Assembly (NCBI GenBank): GCA_025361185.1
Contig: JANYAR010000080.1
Coordinates: forward strand, 1 to 49,398
Source: Alphaproteobacteria bacterium
GTDB taxonomy: Bacteria; Pseudomonadota; Alphaproteobacteria; Micropepsales; Micropepsaceae
Direction of reading: 5' to 3'
DNA length: 49,398 nt
A program made the position numbers and the translations under genes. Under the pieces are notes generated by a model. That model searched no databases. It had not been told where the DNA came from and was given only the letters and a program-made list of their open reading frames with translations. This document shows, piece after piece, positions 40,348 to 48,627 of this stretch. The first letter of the stretch is position 1. Every line of letters starts with the position of its first letter.

Positions 40348-41967
40348 CTAATGGTTTTGGGCGAAATCCAGCATGGCCAGCGCAATTTCCCGCTCACCCA
40401 TGATCACCTTGTTGGCGCCATGGGCCAAAAGATGATCCACCTCGGCGTCGAAATGGGCCCGCGCCACGATCGGCAATTGCGGATTGGCGCGCCGCGCCTG
40501 CTCCACGATCTGCCCCGCCTCGAAGGCCTCGGGAATGGCCACGAACAACAGCTTCGCCGCCCCCAGGTTGGCCGCCGCCAGCACGTCGTCCTTGGCGGCA
40601 TTGCCCCGGATATGTTCGATGCCGAGATCGCCCACCGCGCCTTCCTCCAACACCAGCAAGGGCATCGCGTTCTTGATGCCGTCGGCGATCAGCTTGCCCA
40701 CCCGGCCATAGCCCACCAGCACGGCATGGCCGGTGAGCTTGGTAAGTTCCGGCGCGGGCCGCGGCAGGTCGGGCGCGGGCGCCAGTTTGGGCGAGGCTTC
40801 GCGCCGGGCGGCGAGTGCGAACAGCAGCGGATTGAGAAAGATGGAAAGGATGGACACGCCCAGGATCAGGCCCCGCGCCTCGTCCGGCAAAAGACCCAGC
40901 CCGATGCTGAGATCGGCCAGGATAAAGGAAAATTCGCCGATCTGCGTCAGGCTGACCGCGATGGTGAGCGCACTGGCGCTTTTGACGCCGAACGCAAGCA
41001 GCAGCAGGTAACAGGCAACACCGCCCGCCACCACAATGGCGAAGGTCAAGGCCAGCGCCACGGGTTGGTTCACCACCACGCGCGGATCAAACAGCATGCC
41101 CACCGAGACGAAGAACAGCACGGCAAAGGCATCGCGCAGCGGCAGGGATTCTTCCGCCGCGCGTTGCGATAACTGTGAACCGGCCAGGATCATGCCGGCG
41201 AAGAAAGCCCCGAGCGCAATGGATACGCCGAACAGAAGGGACGCGGCGAAGGCCACACCCAACGCCGTCGACAGCACCGCCAGACGGAACAGTTCACGGC
41301 TGCCGGTATGGGCGATGTAATGCAGGATCGCCGGAATGACGCGGCGCCCCACCACCAGCATCAGGCCCGCGAACAGCGCCAGCTTGCCGAAGGTCAGCCC
41401 CAGGCTTTTGATCAGCACCGCCGCATGGACGTCGCCGCCTTTCAGCACCGCGGCGATGGGCGGCAGTATGACCAACACCAGCACGGTGAGCAGGTCCTGC
41501 ACCACCAGCCAGCCGATGGCGATGCGTCCTCGCCCGGTTTCGGTAAGACGGCGGTCCTGCAGGGCGCGCATCACCACCACGGTGGAGGCCACCGACAGGC
41601 ACAGCCCGAACACCAGGCCCTGCGCCAGCGGCCAGCCGAATGCCAGACTGGCGCCCACGCCGAGCGCGGTGATGATGGCCATCTGCAGCGCCGCGCCCGG
41701 CACCACCGTGCCTTTGACCGCCATCAGATCGCCGGGCTTGAAATGCAGCCCCACGCCGAACATCAGCAGCACCACGCCGATATCGGCCAGTTGCAAGGTG
41801 AGATGCTGGTCGATCACCACACCGGGGCTGAAAGGCCCGACCACCACGCCGGCCAGCAGATAGCCCACCAGCGGCGGCAGTTTCAGCCGCTGCGCCGCCG
41901 TGCCCAGCACAAAGGCCAAGCCCAGGCCGATGACCAGAACGCCAATCAGGGGGGACATATGCTCCAT
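40348..41967 (-). CDS. CPA2-type cation:proton antiporter with TrkA-N domain (YbaL/KefB-like)
   Basis: 539 aa. Twelve or so membrane segments (to about residue 385) with the exchanger text LPPLVGYLLAGVVVGPFSPG, LSVASTVVVMRALQDR and WLVVQDLLTVLVLV, including the QD pair of this family. A cytoplasmic NAD-binding TrkA-N domain starts near 405 (GHAVLVGYGRVGKLIADGI). Closest in layout to YbaL. Regulation in relatives is by nucleotides or glutathione adducts; the ion (K+ or Na+) is not readable. A second ATG lies three codons in. Sits between yebC and ruvC, a pair that is often adjacent. Confidence 0.9.
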   Translation of the reverse strand: MEHMSPLIGVLVIGLGLAFVLGTAAQRLKLPPLVGYLLAGVVVGPFSPGVVIDQHLTLQLADIGVVLLMFGVGLHFKPGDLMAVKGTVVPGAALQMAIITALGVGASLAFGWPLAQGLVFGLCLSVASTVVVMRALQDRRLTETGRGRIAIGWLVVQDLLTVLVLVILPPIAAVLKGGDVHAAVLIKSLGLTFGKLALFAGLMLVVGRRVIPAILHYIAHTGSRELFRLAVLSTALGVAFAASLLFGVSIALGAFFAGMILAGSQLSQRAAEESLPLRDAFAVLFFVSVGMLFDPRVVVNQPVALALTFAIVVAGGVACYLLLLAFGVKSASALTIAVSLTQIGEFSFILADLSIGLGLLPDEARGLILGVSILSIFLNPLLFALAARREASPKLAPAPDLPRPAPELTKLTGHAVLVGYGRVGKLIADGIKNAMPLLVLEEGAVGDLGIEHIRGNAAKDDVLAAANLGAAKLLFVAIPEAFEAGQIVEQARRANPQLPIVARAHFDAEVDHLLAHGANKVIMGEREIALAMLDFAQNH

Positions 41968-42025
41968 GTCCTCACTATAGAGAGGGGATGCGTGTGTCCG
42001 CCAGTTGCGCCATCAGCGCATCGCT

Positions 42026-42289
42026 CTAGAAGCGGAATTCGCCGCCCGGCTTCCAGTTGCGATAGTCGTCGTCGCTGCGGGTCAGCGGGTAATGCCGGGT
42101 CGAGGCCCAGCCATCCTCATTCAGGAACAGGTTGCCATTGGGGTCCTTGAACACCGGATAGACCTTGTTGTTGTAGTTGGCCCAGCCGGCAATTTCCGGG
42201 CCGGGTTCGAATTTCAGGCGCGCGACGGCGCGGACCTTGAATCCCTTGCGCCGCACGGCGATCTGAACGGGTGGACTGACACGGACCAT
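42026..42289 (-). CDS. Hypothetical protein, 87 aa
   Basis: No family recognised. Basic N-terminal half (VSPPVQIAVRRKGFKVRAVA) and an aromatic, Asn/Asp-rich C-terminal half (YNNKVYPVFKDPNGNLFLN, RSDDDYRNWKPGGEFRF). No signal peptide, membrane segment or cysteines. Sits on the same strand between yebC (38 bases upstream) and the antiporter gene (58 bases downstream). Codon use looks normal for the region, supporting a real gene. Confidence 0.6.
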   Translation of the reverse strand: MVRVSPPVQIAVRRKGFKVRAVARLKFEPGPEIAGWANYNNKVYPVFKDPNGNLFLNEDGWASTRHYPLTRSDDDYRNWKPGGEFRF

Positions 42290-42327
42290 CGCATCCCCCT
42301 TTTTGGCCGCTCTTGGCCGCCGGCGCG

Positions 42328-43074
42328 CTACTCGGCCAGCTTGGCCATCAGTGCGTCCGACAATTCGTAATTGCCATAAACATTCTGCACGTCATCGTGA
42401 TCGTCCAGCACTTCTATCAGCTTCATCAGCGTTTCGCCCGCCTCATCCGCCACGCTCACAAAATTCTGCGGCCGCCACACGATGGCGGCGCTGGCGGGGG
42501 CGCCCAACTTGGCTTCCAGCGCGTCGCGTACGGTGGCGAAGTCTTCCATACCGGTGAGGAATTCATGGCCCTCGGCGGTGGAGACGCATTCATTGGCGCC
42601 GCATTCCAATGCCGCTTCCAGCATGGCGTCCTCGCTGCCTTTGCTTAGCGGATAGCTGATGACCCCGGCATGATCGAACAGGAAGCTGACCGAGCCGGTT
42701 TCGCTCATCGCCCCGCCATATTTGGAGAAAGCGGCGCGCACGTCGGCGGATGTGCGGTTGCGATTGTCGGTCATGGTTTCCACGATCAGCGCCACGCCGC
42801 CGGGACCACGCCCCTCATAGCGGATTTCGTCGTAATTTTCGGCATCCCCTCCGCTCGCCTTGGAAATGGCGCGCTGGATATTGTCCTTGGGCATGGACTC
42901 CACCTTGGCGGCGAGAATAGCGGTGCGCAGGCGCGGATTGTGCGCCGGGTCGGGCATGCCGGACTTGGCCGCCACGGTGATTTCGCGCGAAAGCTTGGCA
43001 AAGAGCTTGGAGCGCTCCTTATCCTGTTTGCCCTTGCGGAACATGATGTTCTTGAACTGACTATGGCCGGCCAT
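42328..43074 (-). CDS. yebC: YebC/PmpR-type transcription/translation regulator
   Basis: 248 aa. Start ATG at 43072-43074 gives [20 protein letters not shown], the family N terminus; GGGGAAAG precedes it. Middle blocks [20 protein letters not shown] and [20 protein letters not shown], and C-terminal [16 protein letters not shown] are typical. YebC proteins were described as DNA-binding regulators near ruvC and recently as helping ribosomes pass difficult stretches such as prolines; which applies here is not known. Confidence 0.95.
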   Translation of the reverse strand: MAGHSQFKNIMFRKGKQDKERSKLFAKLSREITVAAKSGMPDPAHNPRLRTAILAAKVESMPKDNIQRAISKASGGDAENYDEIRYEGRGPGGVALIVETMTDNRNRTSADVRAAFSKYGGAMSETGSVSFLFDHAGVISYPLSKGSEDAMLEAALECGANECVSTAEGHEFLTGMEDFATVRDALEAKLGAPASAAIVWRPQNFVSVADEAGETLMKLIEVLDDHDDVQNVYGNYELSDALMAKLAE

Positions 43075-43197
43075 TGTCGTCTTTCCCCGCTCGGGCGGTG
43101 AGATACCCACCTCTCCCCCCTCTTTTCAAGCCCGCGCTTGTCCAATCCATTGGGCCTGTGCAGGATAACGCGGCTTTTTAAGCTGCGGGAGCCGCCC

Positions 43198-43686
43198 ATG
43201 ACCACGCTCGCCACCGATCCCCTGACCCTCATACATTTGGCCATCAGCCTGGCCGCCATCGCCACCGGCCTGCCTGTGCTGGTGGCCATGCTGAAGGGGC
43301 AAATGCCGCCAACCCTGACCAGCATCTTTTTGGGCCTTACCGTGCTGACCAGCGTCACCGGCTTTCTGTTTCACAACAGCCATGTGACGCCGGGCATGAT
43401 CATCGGCGCCATCTCACTGGGGGTACTGGCGATAGCGGTGTTCGCCTTTTATGGCCGCCGGCTCGCCGGGCGCTGGCGCGTGGCCTACACCGTTGCCGCG
43501 GCCTTGGCGCTGTACCTCAATGTCTTCGTGCTGGTGATCCAGTCCTTCGTCAAGATTCCGGCGCTGCACGCGCTCGCCCCTGGCGCACCCCCGGCCGGCC
43601 CGGTCTTCGGCGCGGTCCAGGGCATCGTGCTGATCCTGTTCGTCGTGGCGGGATGGCGGGCGGTGAAGGCGGCGTGGACGGTTTAA
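43198..43686 (+). CDS. Small integral membrane protein, unknown function
   Basis: 162 aa from ATG at 43198 with GGGAG seven bases upstream; a longer frame to 43138 has no site. Four hydrophobic segments: about 10-30 (LIHLAISLAAIATGLPVLVA), 37-55, 65-85 and 130-150, with a fifth weaker one around 95-115. The pattern resembles small DUF-type quinol or redox-associated membrane proteins, but I cannot assign a family. Divergent from yebC; its stop overlaps the convergent phosphoesterase stop by four bases. Confidence 0.7.
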   Translation: MTTLATDPLTLIHLAISLAAIATGLPVLVAMLKGQMPPTLTSIFLGLTVLTSVTGFLFHNSHVTPGMIIGAISLGVLAIAVFAFYGRRLAGRWRVAYTVAAALALYLNVFVLVIQSFVKIPALHALAPGAPPAGPVFGAVQGIVLILFVVAGWRAVKAAWTV

Positions 43687-44492
43687 AGCTCCGGCACCGT
43701 CGGCTTCAACCGTCCGCCCGCGCGCACCGGGTCGATGCGGGTGGCAAGACCGTTCGCGGCCGTCTGCACGAACACCCCGCACAAGGTGGCGGGACCGGTG
43801 GCGGGCGAAAAACGCTGTGACGACATTTTGCGCGTGAAACGCTGCAGCGGCTCGTTCTTATCCATGCCGATCACGGAATCGTAATCGGCGCAGGCCCCGG
43901 CATCGGTCTGATAGGCGGTGCCGCCGGGCAGGATCTGCGCGTCGGCGGTGGGAACATGCTGGTGGGTGCCCACCACCAGGCTGGCGCGGCCGTCGCAGAA
44001 ATGGCCCATCGCCATCTTTTCGCTCGTCGCCTCGGCATGGATGTCCACCACAATGGCGTCGGCGCCCTCGCGCAAGCGGCAGGCGTTCAATTGCGCGTCC
44101 ACGCCGGCAAACGGATCGTCCAGCGCATCCATGAACACCCGGCCCATGGCGTTGATCACCAGCACACTGCCGCCCGGCGTTTGATAAAGATTGGCGCCGC
44201 GCCCCGGTGTGCCTGGCGGATAATTGACGGGCCGCAGGATGCGGTCCTCGGTGTCGATGTAAGTGAGAATCTCCTTCTGGTCGGCCCAGTGATTGCCGGT
44301 GGAGATCACATCGATCCCCATGGCGAAGAATTCTTCCGCGATGACCCGCGTCAGGCCGAAGCCGCCCGCCGCATTTTCGCCATTGGCGATCACCAGATCG
44401 AGCTTCAGACCCGCGCGCAGCCCGCGCAGCTCGGCCGCCACCGCGTCGCGCCCCGGCTTGCCGATAATGTCGCCCAGAAAAAGAATATTCAT
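43683..44492 (-). CDS. YmdB-type metallophosphoesterase (TIGR00282 family)
   Basis: 269 aa. Binuclear-metal ligands are seen in NILFLGDIIGKPG (Asp8), IANGENAAGG (Glu39, Asn40), STGNHWAD (Asn67, His68), VDIHAEATSEK and VGTHQHVPTAD. Members hydrolyse 2',3'- or 3',5'-cyclic nucleotides and influence RNA turnover and biofilm in Bacillus; the role in alphaproteobacteria is less clear. Start overlaps the fau stop as ATGA, so the two are co-translated. Confidence 0.92.
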   Translation of the reverse strand: MNILFLGDIIGKPGRDAVAAELRGLRAGLKLDLVIANGENAAGGFGLTRVIAEEFFAMGIDVISTGNHWADQKEILTYIDTEDRILRPVNYPPGTPGRGANLYQTPGGSVLVINAMGRVFMDALDDPFAGVDAQLNACRLREGADAIVVDIHAEATSEKMAMGHFCDGRASLVVGTHQHVPTADAQILPGGTAYQTDAGACADYDSVIGMDKNEPLQRFTRKMSSQRFSPATGPATLCGVFVQTAANGLATRIDPVRAGGRLKPTVPEL

Positions 44493-45043
44493 TGGAAACG
44501 CCTGATGCCCTGCTCGGTCAGAACCATGTCGAGCGTCCTATCATGGGCTTGGTGGGGAAGCGAGGCGACTTGCTGTCCGCTATAGGCGATGCCGATGGCA
44601 GGCACAGCCAACCCCGCGATGGTGCGGTCGTAATAGCCGCCGCCATATCCCAGCCGGCGCCCCGAACCGTCAAAGGCCAGCAGCGGCACCAGCAGCACGG
44701 AGGGGTTGGCGCGCGGCCAGGAAGCGTGCGGCTCGCAAATACCGAATGCGCCCGGCGCCATCTTTTCGCCATCGGGCACAACATGAAATTCCAGCTTCAG
44801 GCCTTTGCCGGTCACGCGGGGAAAGGCGATGCGGCACCCAAGGGCGGCCAACCGTTCCAGCAGCGCCGCCGGGTCGGCTTCATCGGGCAGTGCGTGATAG
44901 CCGCCCACCACGGCGCCCGGCGCAATCCCCAGCGCATCGCTGTGCCGCGCGATCTCGGCCGCAAAACCGGGACGTGCCAAGGTCAGACGGTTTTCGCGCG
45001 CCGCCCGCCGCAGAGCCTGCTTTTGCGCGTCAACCTCGGCCAT
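44489..45043 (-). CDS. fau: 5-formyltetrahydrofolate cyclo-ligase
   Basis: 184 aa. Converts 5-formyl-THF to 5,10-methenyl-THF with ATP. LVPLLAFDGSGRRLGYGGGYYDR is the conserved ATP/folate-binding block near residue 120-142, and IGIAYSGQQV follows. The ATG at 45041-45043 shares one base with the upstream stop (TGATG); a GTG one codon earlier is an alternative. The zapA-6S RNA-fau neighbourhood is classical, here with one extra gene between 6S RNA and fau. Confidence 0.93.
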   Translation of the reverse strand: MAEVDAQKQALRRAARENRLTLARPGFAAEIARHSDALGIAPGAVVGGYHALPDEADPAALLERLAALGCRIAFPRVTGKGLKLEFHVVPDGEKMAPGAFGICEPHASWPRANPSVLLVPLLAFDGSGRRLGYGGGYYDRTIAGLAVPAIGIAYSGQQVASLPHQAHDRTLDMVLTEQGIRRFQ

Positions 45044-45591
45044 CACTGCGCCGTGGCGGGGGGCTCGGCGGGTACTTTGATGATCAAGGTTTTGTCCTCG
45101 CCATTCTGTGCGCCATAAAAGTTCAGCTGGGCCGCCACGTTGCGGTCAAAGCAGCGGTTCTCCGGCTCGTCCGTCCGCAACATATCCAGGCTGGAGCGGA
45201 TCGCCAGACTGTATGTCCTCAGCACTGCGCCGCCCTTTACGGTATGGATGATCCAATAGCGCGTATCGCTGTCCTCGGCATTTTCTCCCGCATGCATTTT
45301 TGCGATCGCCGATATGACAGGACCGAATTGGGTGGGCGAGCGGCCCTGCATCTGGCCTTCAGCGATCGGCCCGTTCCAGACAATGCAGACACCCTCGATA
45401 TCGTTGCCGAACAATTCCTGAAGCGGAACGATGGCGGAATTGCTTCTGTTCTGGCGCAGAATTTCGGTTCCGTGCGCCACCAGCGCAGTGTGTGCGCGAT
45501 TTTCGAAAAAGCCCCGCGGCCAATACGCCACCGCCCAGCCGGCGGCTGCTAGCACAATGGCAGCGACAGTGATGCGCCCGCTGCTAAACAC
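45043..45591 (-). CDS. Hypothetical membrane-anchored protein, 182 aa
   Basis: No family recognised. One N-terminal hydrophobic segment (ITVAAIVLAAAGWAVAYW, about 7-24) followed by a soluble, probably periplasmic domain with two cysteines (GVCIVWNG, ENRCFDRN) and a WIIHTVKGGAVLRTYSLAIR core. Base composition is less GC-rich than its neighbours in parts (around 45421-45480). It is wedged between 6S RNA and fau, and its stop overlaps the fau start by one base. Confidence 0.65.
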   Translation of the reverse strand: MFSSGRITVAAIVLAAAGWAVAYWPRGFFENRAHTALVAHGTEILRQNRSNSAIVPLQELFGNDIEGVCIVWNGPIAEGQMQGRSPTQFGPVISAIAKMHAGENAEDSDTRYWIIHTVKGGAVLRTYSLAIRSSLDMLRTDEPENRCFDRNVAAQLNFYGAQNGEDKTLIIKVPAEPPATAQ

Positions 45592-45611
45592 GCCTACACC
45601 CCACCCACGTG

Positions 45612-45775
45612 CTGCTCTTTTTTCCGGATCAGTCCGACATGGACGGCCGGTGGACGGTACCGTATTCGCCGTTGGTATTGGATCTCATGGGCCTGCAAGT
45701 GCAGGTGGGCGTCGTGTATCCGGAACCACGGTCCCGGTCAGGGACAACTCCCGATGAGTACAATTAAGGCCCCTG
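45612..45775 (-). ncRNA. ssrS: 6S RNA (SsrS), approximate bounds
   Basis: Placed by synteny (downstream of zapA, upstream of fau) and by structure. On the minus strand GACCGGGACCGTG (45727-45739) pairs with TACGGTACCGTC (45653-45664) with one bulge and one mismatch, enclosing a purine/pyrimidine-rich bubble and an inner hairpin CCTGC-ACTT-GCAGG (45692-45705). A long near-symmetric rod with a central open loop, mimicking an open promoter, is the hallmark of 6S RNA. The region has no gene. Ends are estimated; a covariance-model search would settle identity. Confidence 0.6.
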
Positions 45776-45820
45776 GGCATCGCAACCTGACGCGCGAGAC
45801 AGTGACCGTCCACCCCTAAC

Positions 45821-46168
45821 TTAGGCGTGCGCCAGCCGCACCGCAATGTCTTCCAGCCGCTTGGCGGCGCTTTCCAGCGCATCAGCGGCGGCGCTTTCGG
45901 CCTGTTCCGCCCGCAAATGCAGAGATTGTCTCTCGCCATCGTTCACGGTGCCAGTACCGGCGCGGCCCGTCAGTTCATGATGTTCGTCGGCGATCAGCAA
46001 GGCCGCCATCAGCAGCATGCGCGAGTCCCCCACCTGTCCTACCGAGCCCAGAACCTCGCGCGCCTTCGCATCCACATGGGTGGCCAGATCCTTCAGATGC
46101 GCCTCCTCGCCGTCATCACAGGCGATGGTATAAGCGCGACCGTTCACCATGATGTTTACGAGAGGCAT
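45821..46168 (-). CDS. zapA: Cell division protein ZapA
   Basis: 115 aa. N-terminal beta-hairpin domain MPLVNIMVNGRAYTIACDDGEEAHLKDLA and a C-terminal coiled coil (about 60-112, LRAEQAESAAADALESAAKRLEDIA). Crosslinks FtsZ filaments at the septum. Length and layout match alphaproteobacterial ZapA, next to a DUF4164 coiled-coil gene and upstream of 6S RNA. Confidence 0.93.
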   Translation of the reverse strand: MPLVNIMVNGRAYTIACDDGEEAHLKDLATHVDAKAREVLGSVGQVGDSRMLLMAALLIADEHHELTGRAGTGTVNDGERQSLHLRAEQAESAAADALESAAKRLEDIAVRLAHA

Positions 46169-46188
46169 CGCAAATCCTTTTTTCGCTC

Positions 46189-46452
46189 CTAGCGCGCCAG
46201 GGCGGCGCGGATTTCGCCCATGGCCCCATCCACCCGGTCTTCCGCTTCCTCGGTCAGACTGGAAAGCACCGCGACCTCTTCTTCCAGTTCCGCGATACGC
46301 ACGAGCAGCTTTTCGCGCTCCGCCTCCAGTTCCGCGATCCTTTCGGGCAGTTTGGCGGCCGCATCCAAGCTCTCGCCCACCGAAACTGCGGCATTCTCCA
46401 GACCTTGAAGGGCTACTTGGAAGCGGTTTCGCGCCAATTCAAGCCGACTCAT
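46189..46452 (-). CDS. DUF4164-type coiled-coil protein
   Basis: 87 aa from ATG at 46450-46452 with AGG six bases upstream; a longer frame would need TTG. Almost entirely coiled coil: LPERIAELEAEREKLLVRIA then ELEEEVAVLSSLTEEAEDRV. The usual upstream neighbour of zapA in alphaproteobacteria, hence a probable division-related role, but the function is not established. 20 bases separate it from zapA. Confidence 0.82.
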   Translation of the reverse strand: MSRLELARNRFQVALQGLENAAVSVGESLDAAAKLPERIAELEAEREKLLVRIAELEEEVAVLSSLTEEAEDRVDGAMGEIRAALAR

Positions 46453-46597
46453 GCGCGCCTCATCGCTCAATTTCCCCAAGACTTTAGGCCCTCAGGGGAA
46501 ATCGGGTCAACCGATACGCGCGCGCCGCATGCCCTCAGGCCTTGACGGGGGCGCCAACCGCTCGCTAAGGCCACCCACCACCAGCCGGGAACCCCAG

Positions 46598-48613
46598 ATG
46601 ACCCTGCCCGATCAGGCCCTCCCTGAGCAGCACAAAGTCCGCCGTCTCGCCAACGCCATCCGGATGCTGTCCCTGGATGCGGTGGAGACGGCAAAATCCG
46701 GACATCCCGGCCTGCCGCTGGGCATGGCCGACGTCGCCACGGTGCTGTTTTCCCGCTTTCTCAAGTTCAACGCCGCCGAGCCCGGCTGGGCCGACCGCGA
46801 CCGCTTCGTGCTGTCGGGCGGGCATGGCTCGATGCTGCTCTATTCCCTGCTCTGGCTGACCGGCTATCCCAAGGTCACGATCGAGGACCTCAAGCATTTC
46901 CGAAAAGTCGGCAGCCCCACGGCCGGCCATCCCGAATATGGCCATCTGCCCGGCATTGAAACCACCACCGGGCCGCTGGGCCAGGGCATCGCAAATGCCG
47001 TGGGCATGGCGCTGGCCGAGCGCCTGCTCAATGCCCGCTTCGGGGACGAGCTGGTCAACCACAAGACCTATGTCATCGCCAGCGATGGCGACTTGATGGA
47101 AGGCATCAGCCACGAGGCCATCGGCCTGGCCGGGCACCTGGGGCTGTCCAACCTGATTGTGCTGTGGGACCACAACAACATCACCATCGACGGCGCGCTC
47201 TCGCTGTCGGATTCCACCAACCAGGCACAGCGCTTCCAGGCTGCGGGCTGGACCGTGGATTCCTGCGACGGCCATGACGCCGCCGATATTTTCGCCGCCC
47301 TGCAAAGAGCGCAGACCTCCGGCCGCCCGGTGATGATCGCCTGCCGCACCATCATCGGTTTCGGCATGCCGGGCCGCGAAGGCACTCAGAAGGCGCACAG
47401 CGACGCGCCGGGCGCCGAGATCGTGGCGGGCGCGCGCAAGGAATTGGACTGGCCCTACGAACCCTTCATGGTGCCCGACGATCTGCTCAATCAATGGCGC
47501 GCCATCGGTTCCACAGGTGCGGCCGCTCACAACGCGTGGAATGCGCGCAAGGCCGCCAGCAAGCGTGCCAAGGAATTCGACGACACCGTCAATGACGTGA
47601 TCCCGGCATCGCTGGCGCCCGCGCTGTTGGCGCTGAAGCAGAAGCTGTCTTCGGAAAAGCCCAGCGCCGGCACCCGCAAGATGTCGGAAAAAGCGCTGGA
47701 GGTGATCAACAGCGAATTGCAGACCACCGTCGGCGGCAGCGCCGATCTGACTCCGTCCAACAACACCCGCAGCAAGGGCCTGGTGGAAATCAGCCCCGGC
47801 AATTTCGCCGGGCGCTACATCCATTACGGCATCCGCGAGCACGGCATGTGCGCCGCAATGAACGGCATGGCGCTGCATGGCGGCGTCATTCCTTATGGCG
47901 GCACCTTCATGGTGTTCAGCGATTATTGCCGCCCTGCCATCCGCCTGGCCGCCCTGATGGGCATACGGGTTGTGTTTGTCATGACCCACGACTCCATCGG
48001 CGTCGGCGAGGACGGCCCCACCCACCAGCCGGTCGAACATCTCGCGGCCCTGCGCGCCATTCCGGGTCTCTTGGTGATGCGCCCCGCCGACGGCGTGGAG
48101 ACGGCGGAATGCTGGGAGCTGGCGCTGAAAAGCGATCATCATCCCAGCCTGATCGCCTTTTCGCGCCAGGACGTGCCCACCTTGCGCACCACCCATACCA
48201 GCGAGAATCTCTGCGCCAAGGGCGCCTATGAGCTGGCCGGTGATGCCGGCGCCAAAGTCACCTTCCTGGCCACCGGCACCGAAGTCAGCATGGCGATGGA
48301 AGCGCGCGCCAAACTGGCCGCTGAAGGCACCCCGTCACGCGTGGTGTCGATGCCCTGCTGGAGGTTGTTCGAGGAACAGCCGGAAGCGTATCGCAAACAG
48401 GTTCTGGGACCCGGCACCGTCAAGGTCGCCATCGAAGCCGCCGCCCGCGAAGGCTGGGACCGCTATATCGGCTCGGAACTGCTCGGTGACGGCGGCGCCT
48501 TTATCGGCATGCACAGCTTCGGCGCCAGCGGGCCCTACAAGGATGTTTATGCCAAGTTCGGCATTTCCGCCGATACCGCCGTCGCGGCGGCCAAAAAATT
48601 GCTCAAGAACTAG
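46598..48613 (+). CDS. tktA: Transketolase
   Basis: ThDP-dependent enzyme of the pentose phosphate (or Calvin) cycle (671 aa). Start ATG at 46598 gives MTLPDQALPEQHKVRRLANA; the upstream open frame overlaps the divergent DUF4164 gene. His35 in TAKSGHPGLP, the ThDP motif ASDGDLMEG (161-169) and DHNNITIDG (191-199), IREHGMCAAMNGMALHGG (pyrimidine-domain glutamate) and MTHDSIGVGEDGPTHQPVEH are family marks. Followed 14 bases later by gap, forming a sugar-phosphate operon. Confidence 0.97.
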   Translation: MTLPDQALPEQHKVRRLANAIRMLSLDAVETAKSGHPGLPLGMADVATVLFSRFLKFNAAEPGWADRDRFVLSGGHGSMLLYSLLWLTGYPKVTIEDLKHFRKVGSPTAGHPEYGHLPGIETTTGPLGQGIANAVGMALAERLLNARFGDELVNHKTYVIASDGDLMEGISHEAIGLAGHLGLSNLIVLWDHNNITIDGALSLSDSTNQAQRFQAAGWTVDSCDGHDAADIFAALQRAQTSGRPVMIACRTIIGFGMPGREGTQKAHSDAPGAEIVAGARKELDWPYEPFMVPDDLLNQWRAIGSTGAAAHNAWNARKAASKRAKEFDDTVNDVIPASLAPALLALKQKLSSEKPSAGTRKMSEKALEVINSELQTTVGGSADLTPSNNTRSKGLVEISPGNFAGRYIHYGIREHGMCAAMNGMALHGGVIPYGGTFMVFSDYCRPAIRLAALMGIRVVFVMTHDSIGVGEDGPTHQPVEHLAALRAIPGLLVMRPADGVETAECWELALKSDHHPSLIAFSRQDVPTLRTTHTSENLCAKGAYELAGDAGAKVTFLATGTEVSMAMEARAKLAAEGTPSRVVSMPCWRLFEEQPEAYRKQVLGPGTVKVAIEAAAREGWDRYIGSELLGDGGAFIGMHSFGASGPYKDVYAKFGISADTAVAAAKKLLKN

Positions 48614-48627
48614 TTTAGGAGACTGAC

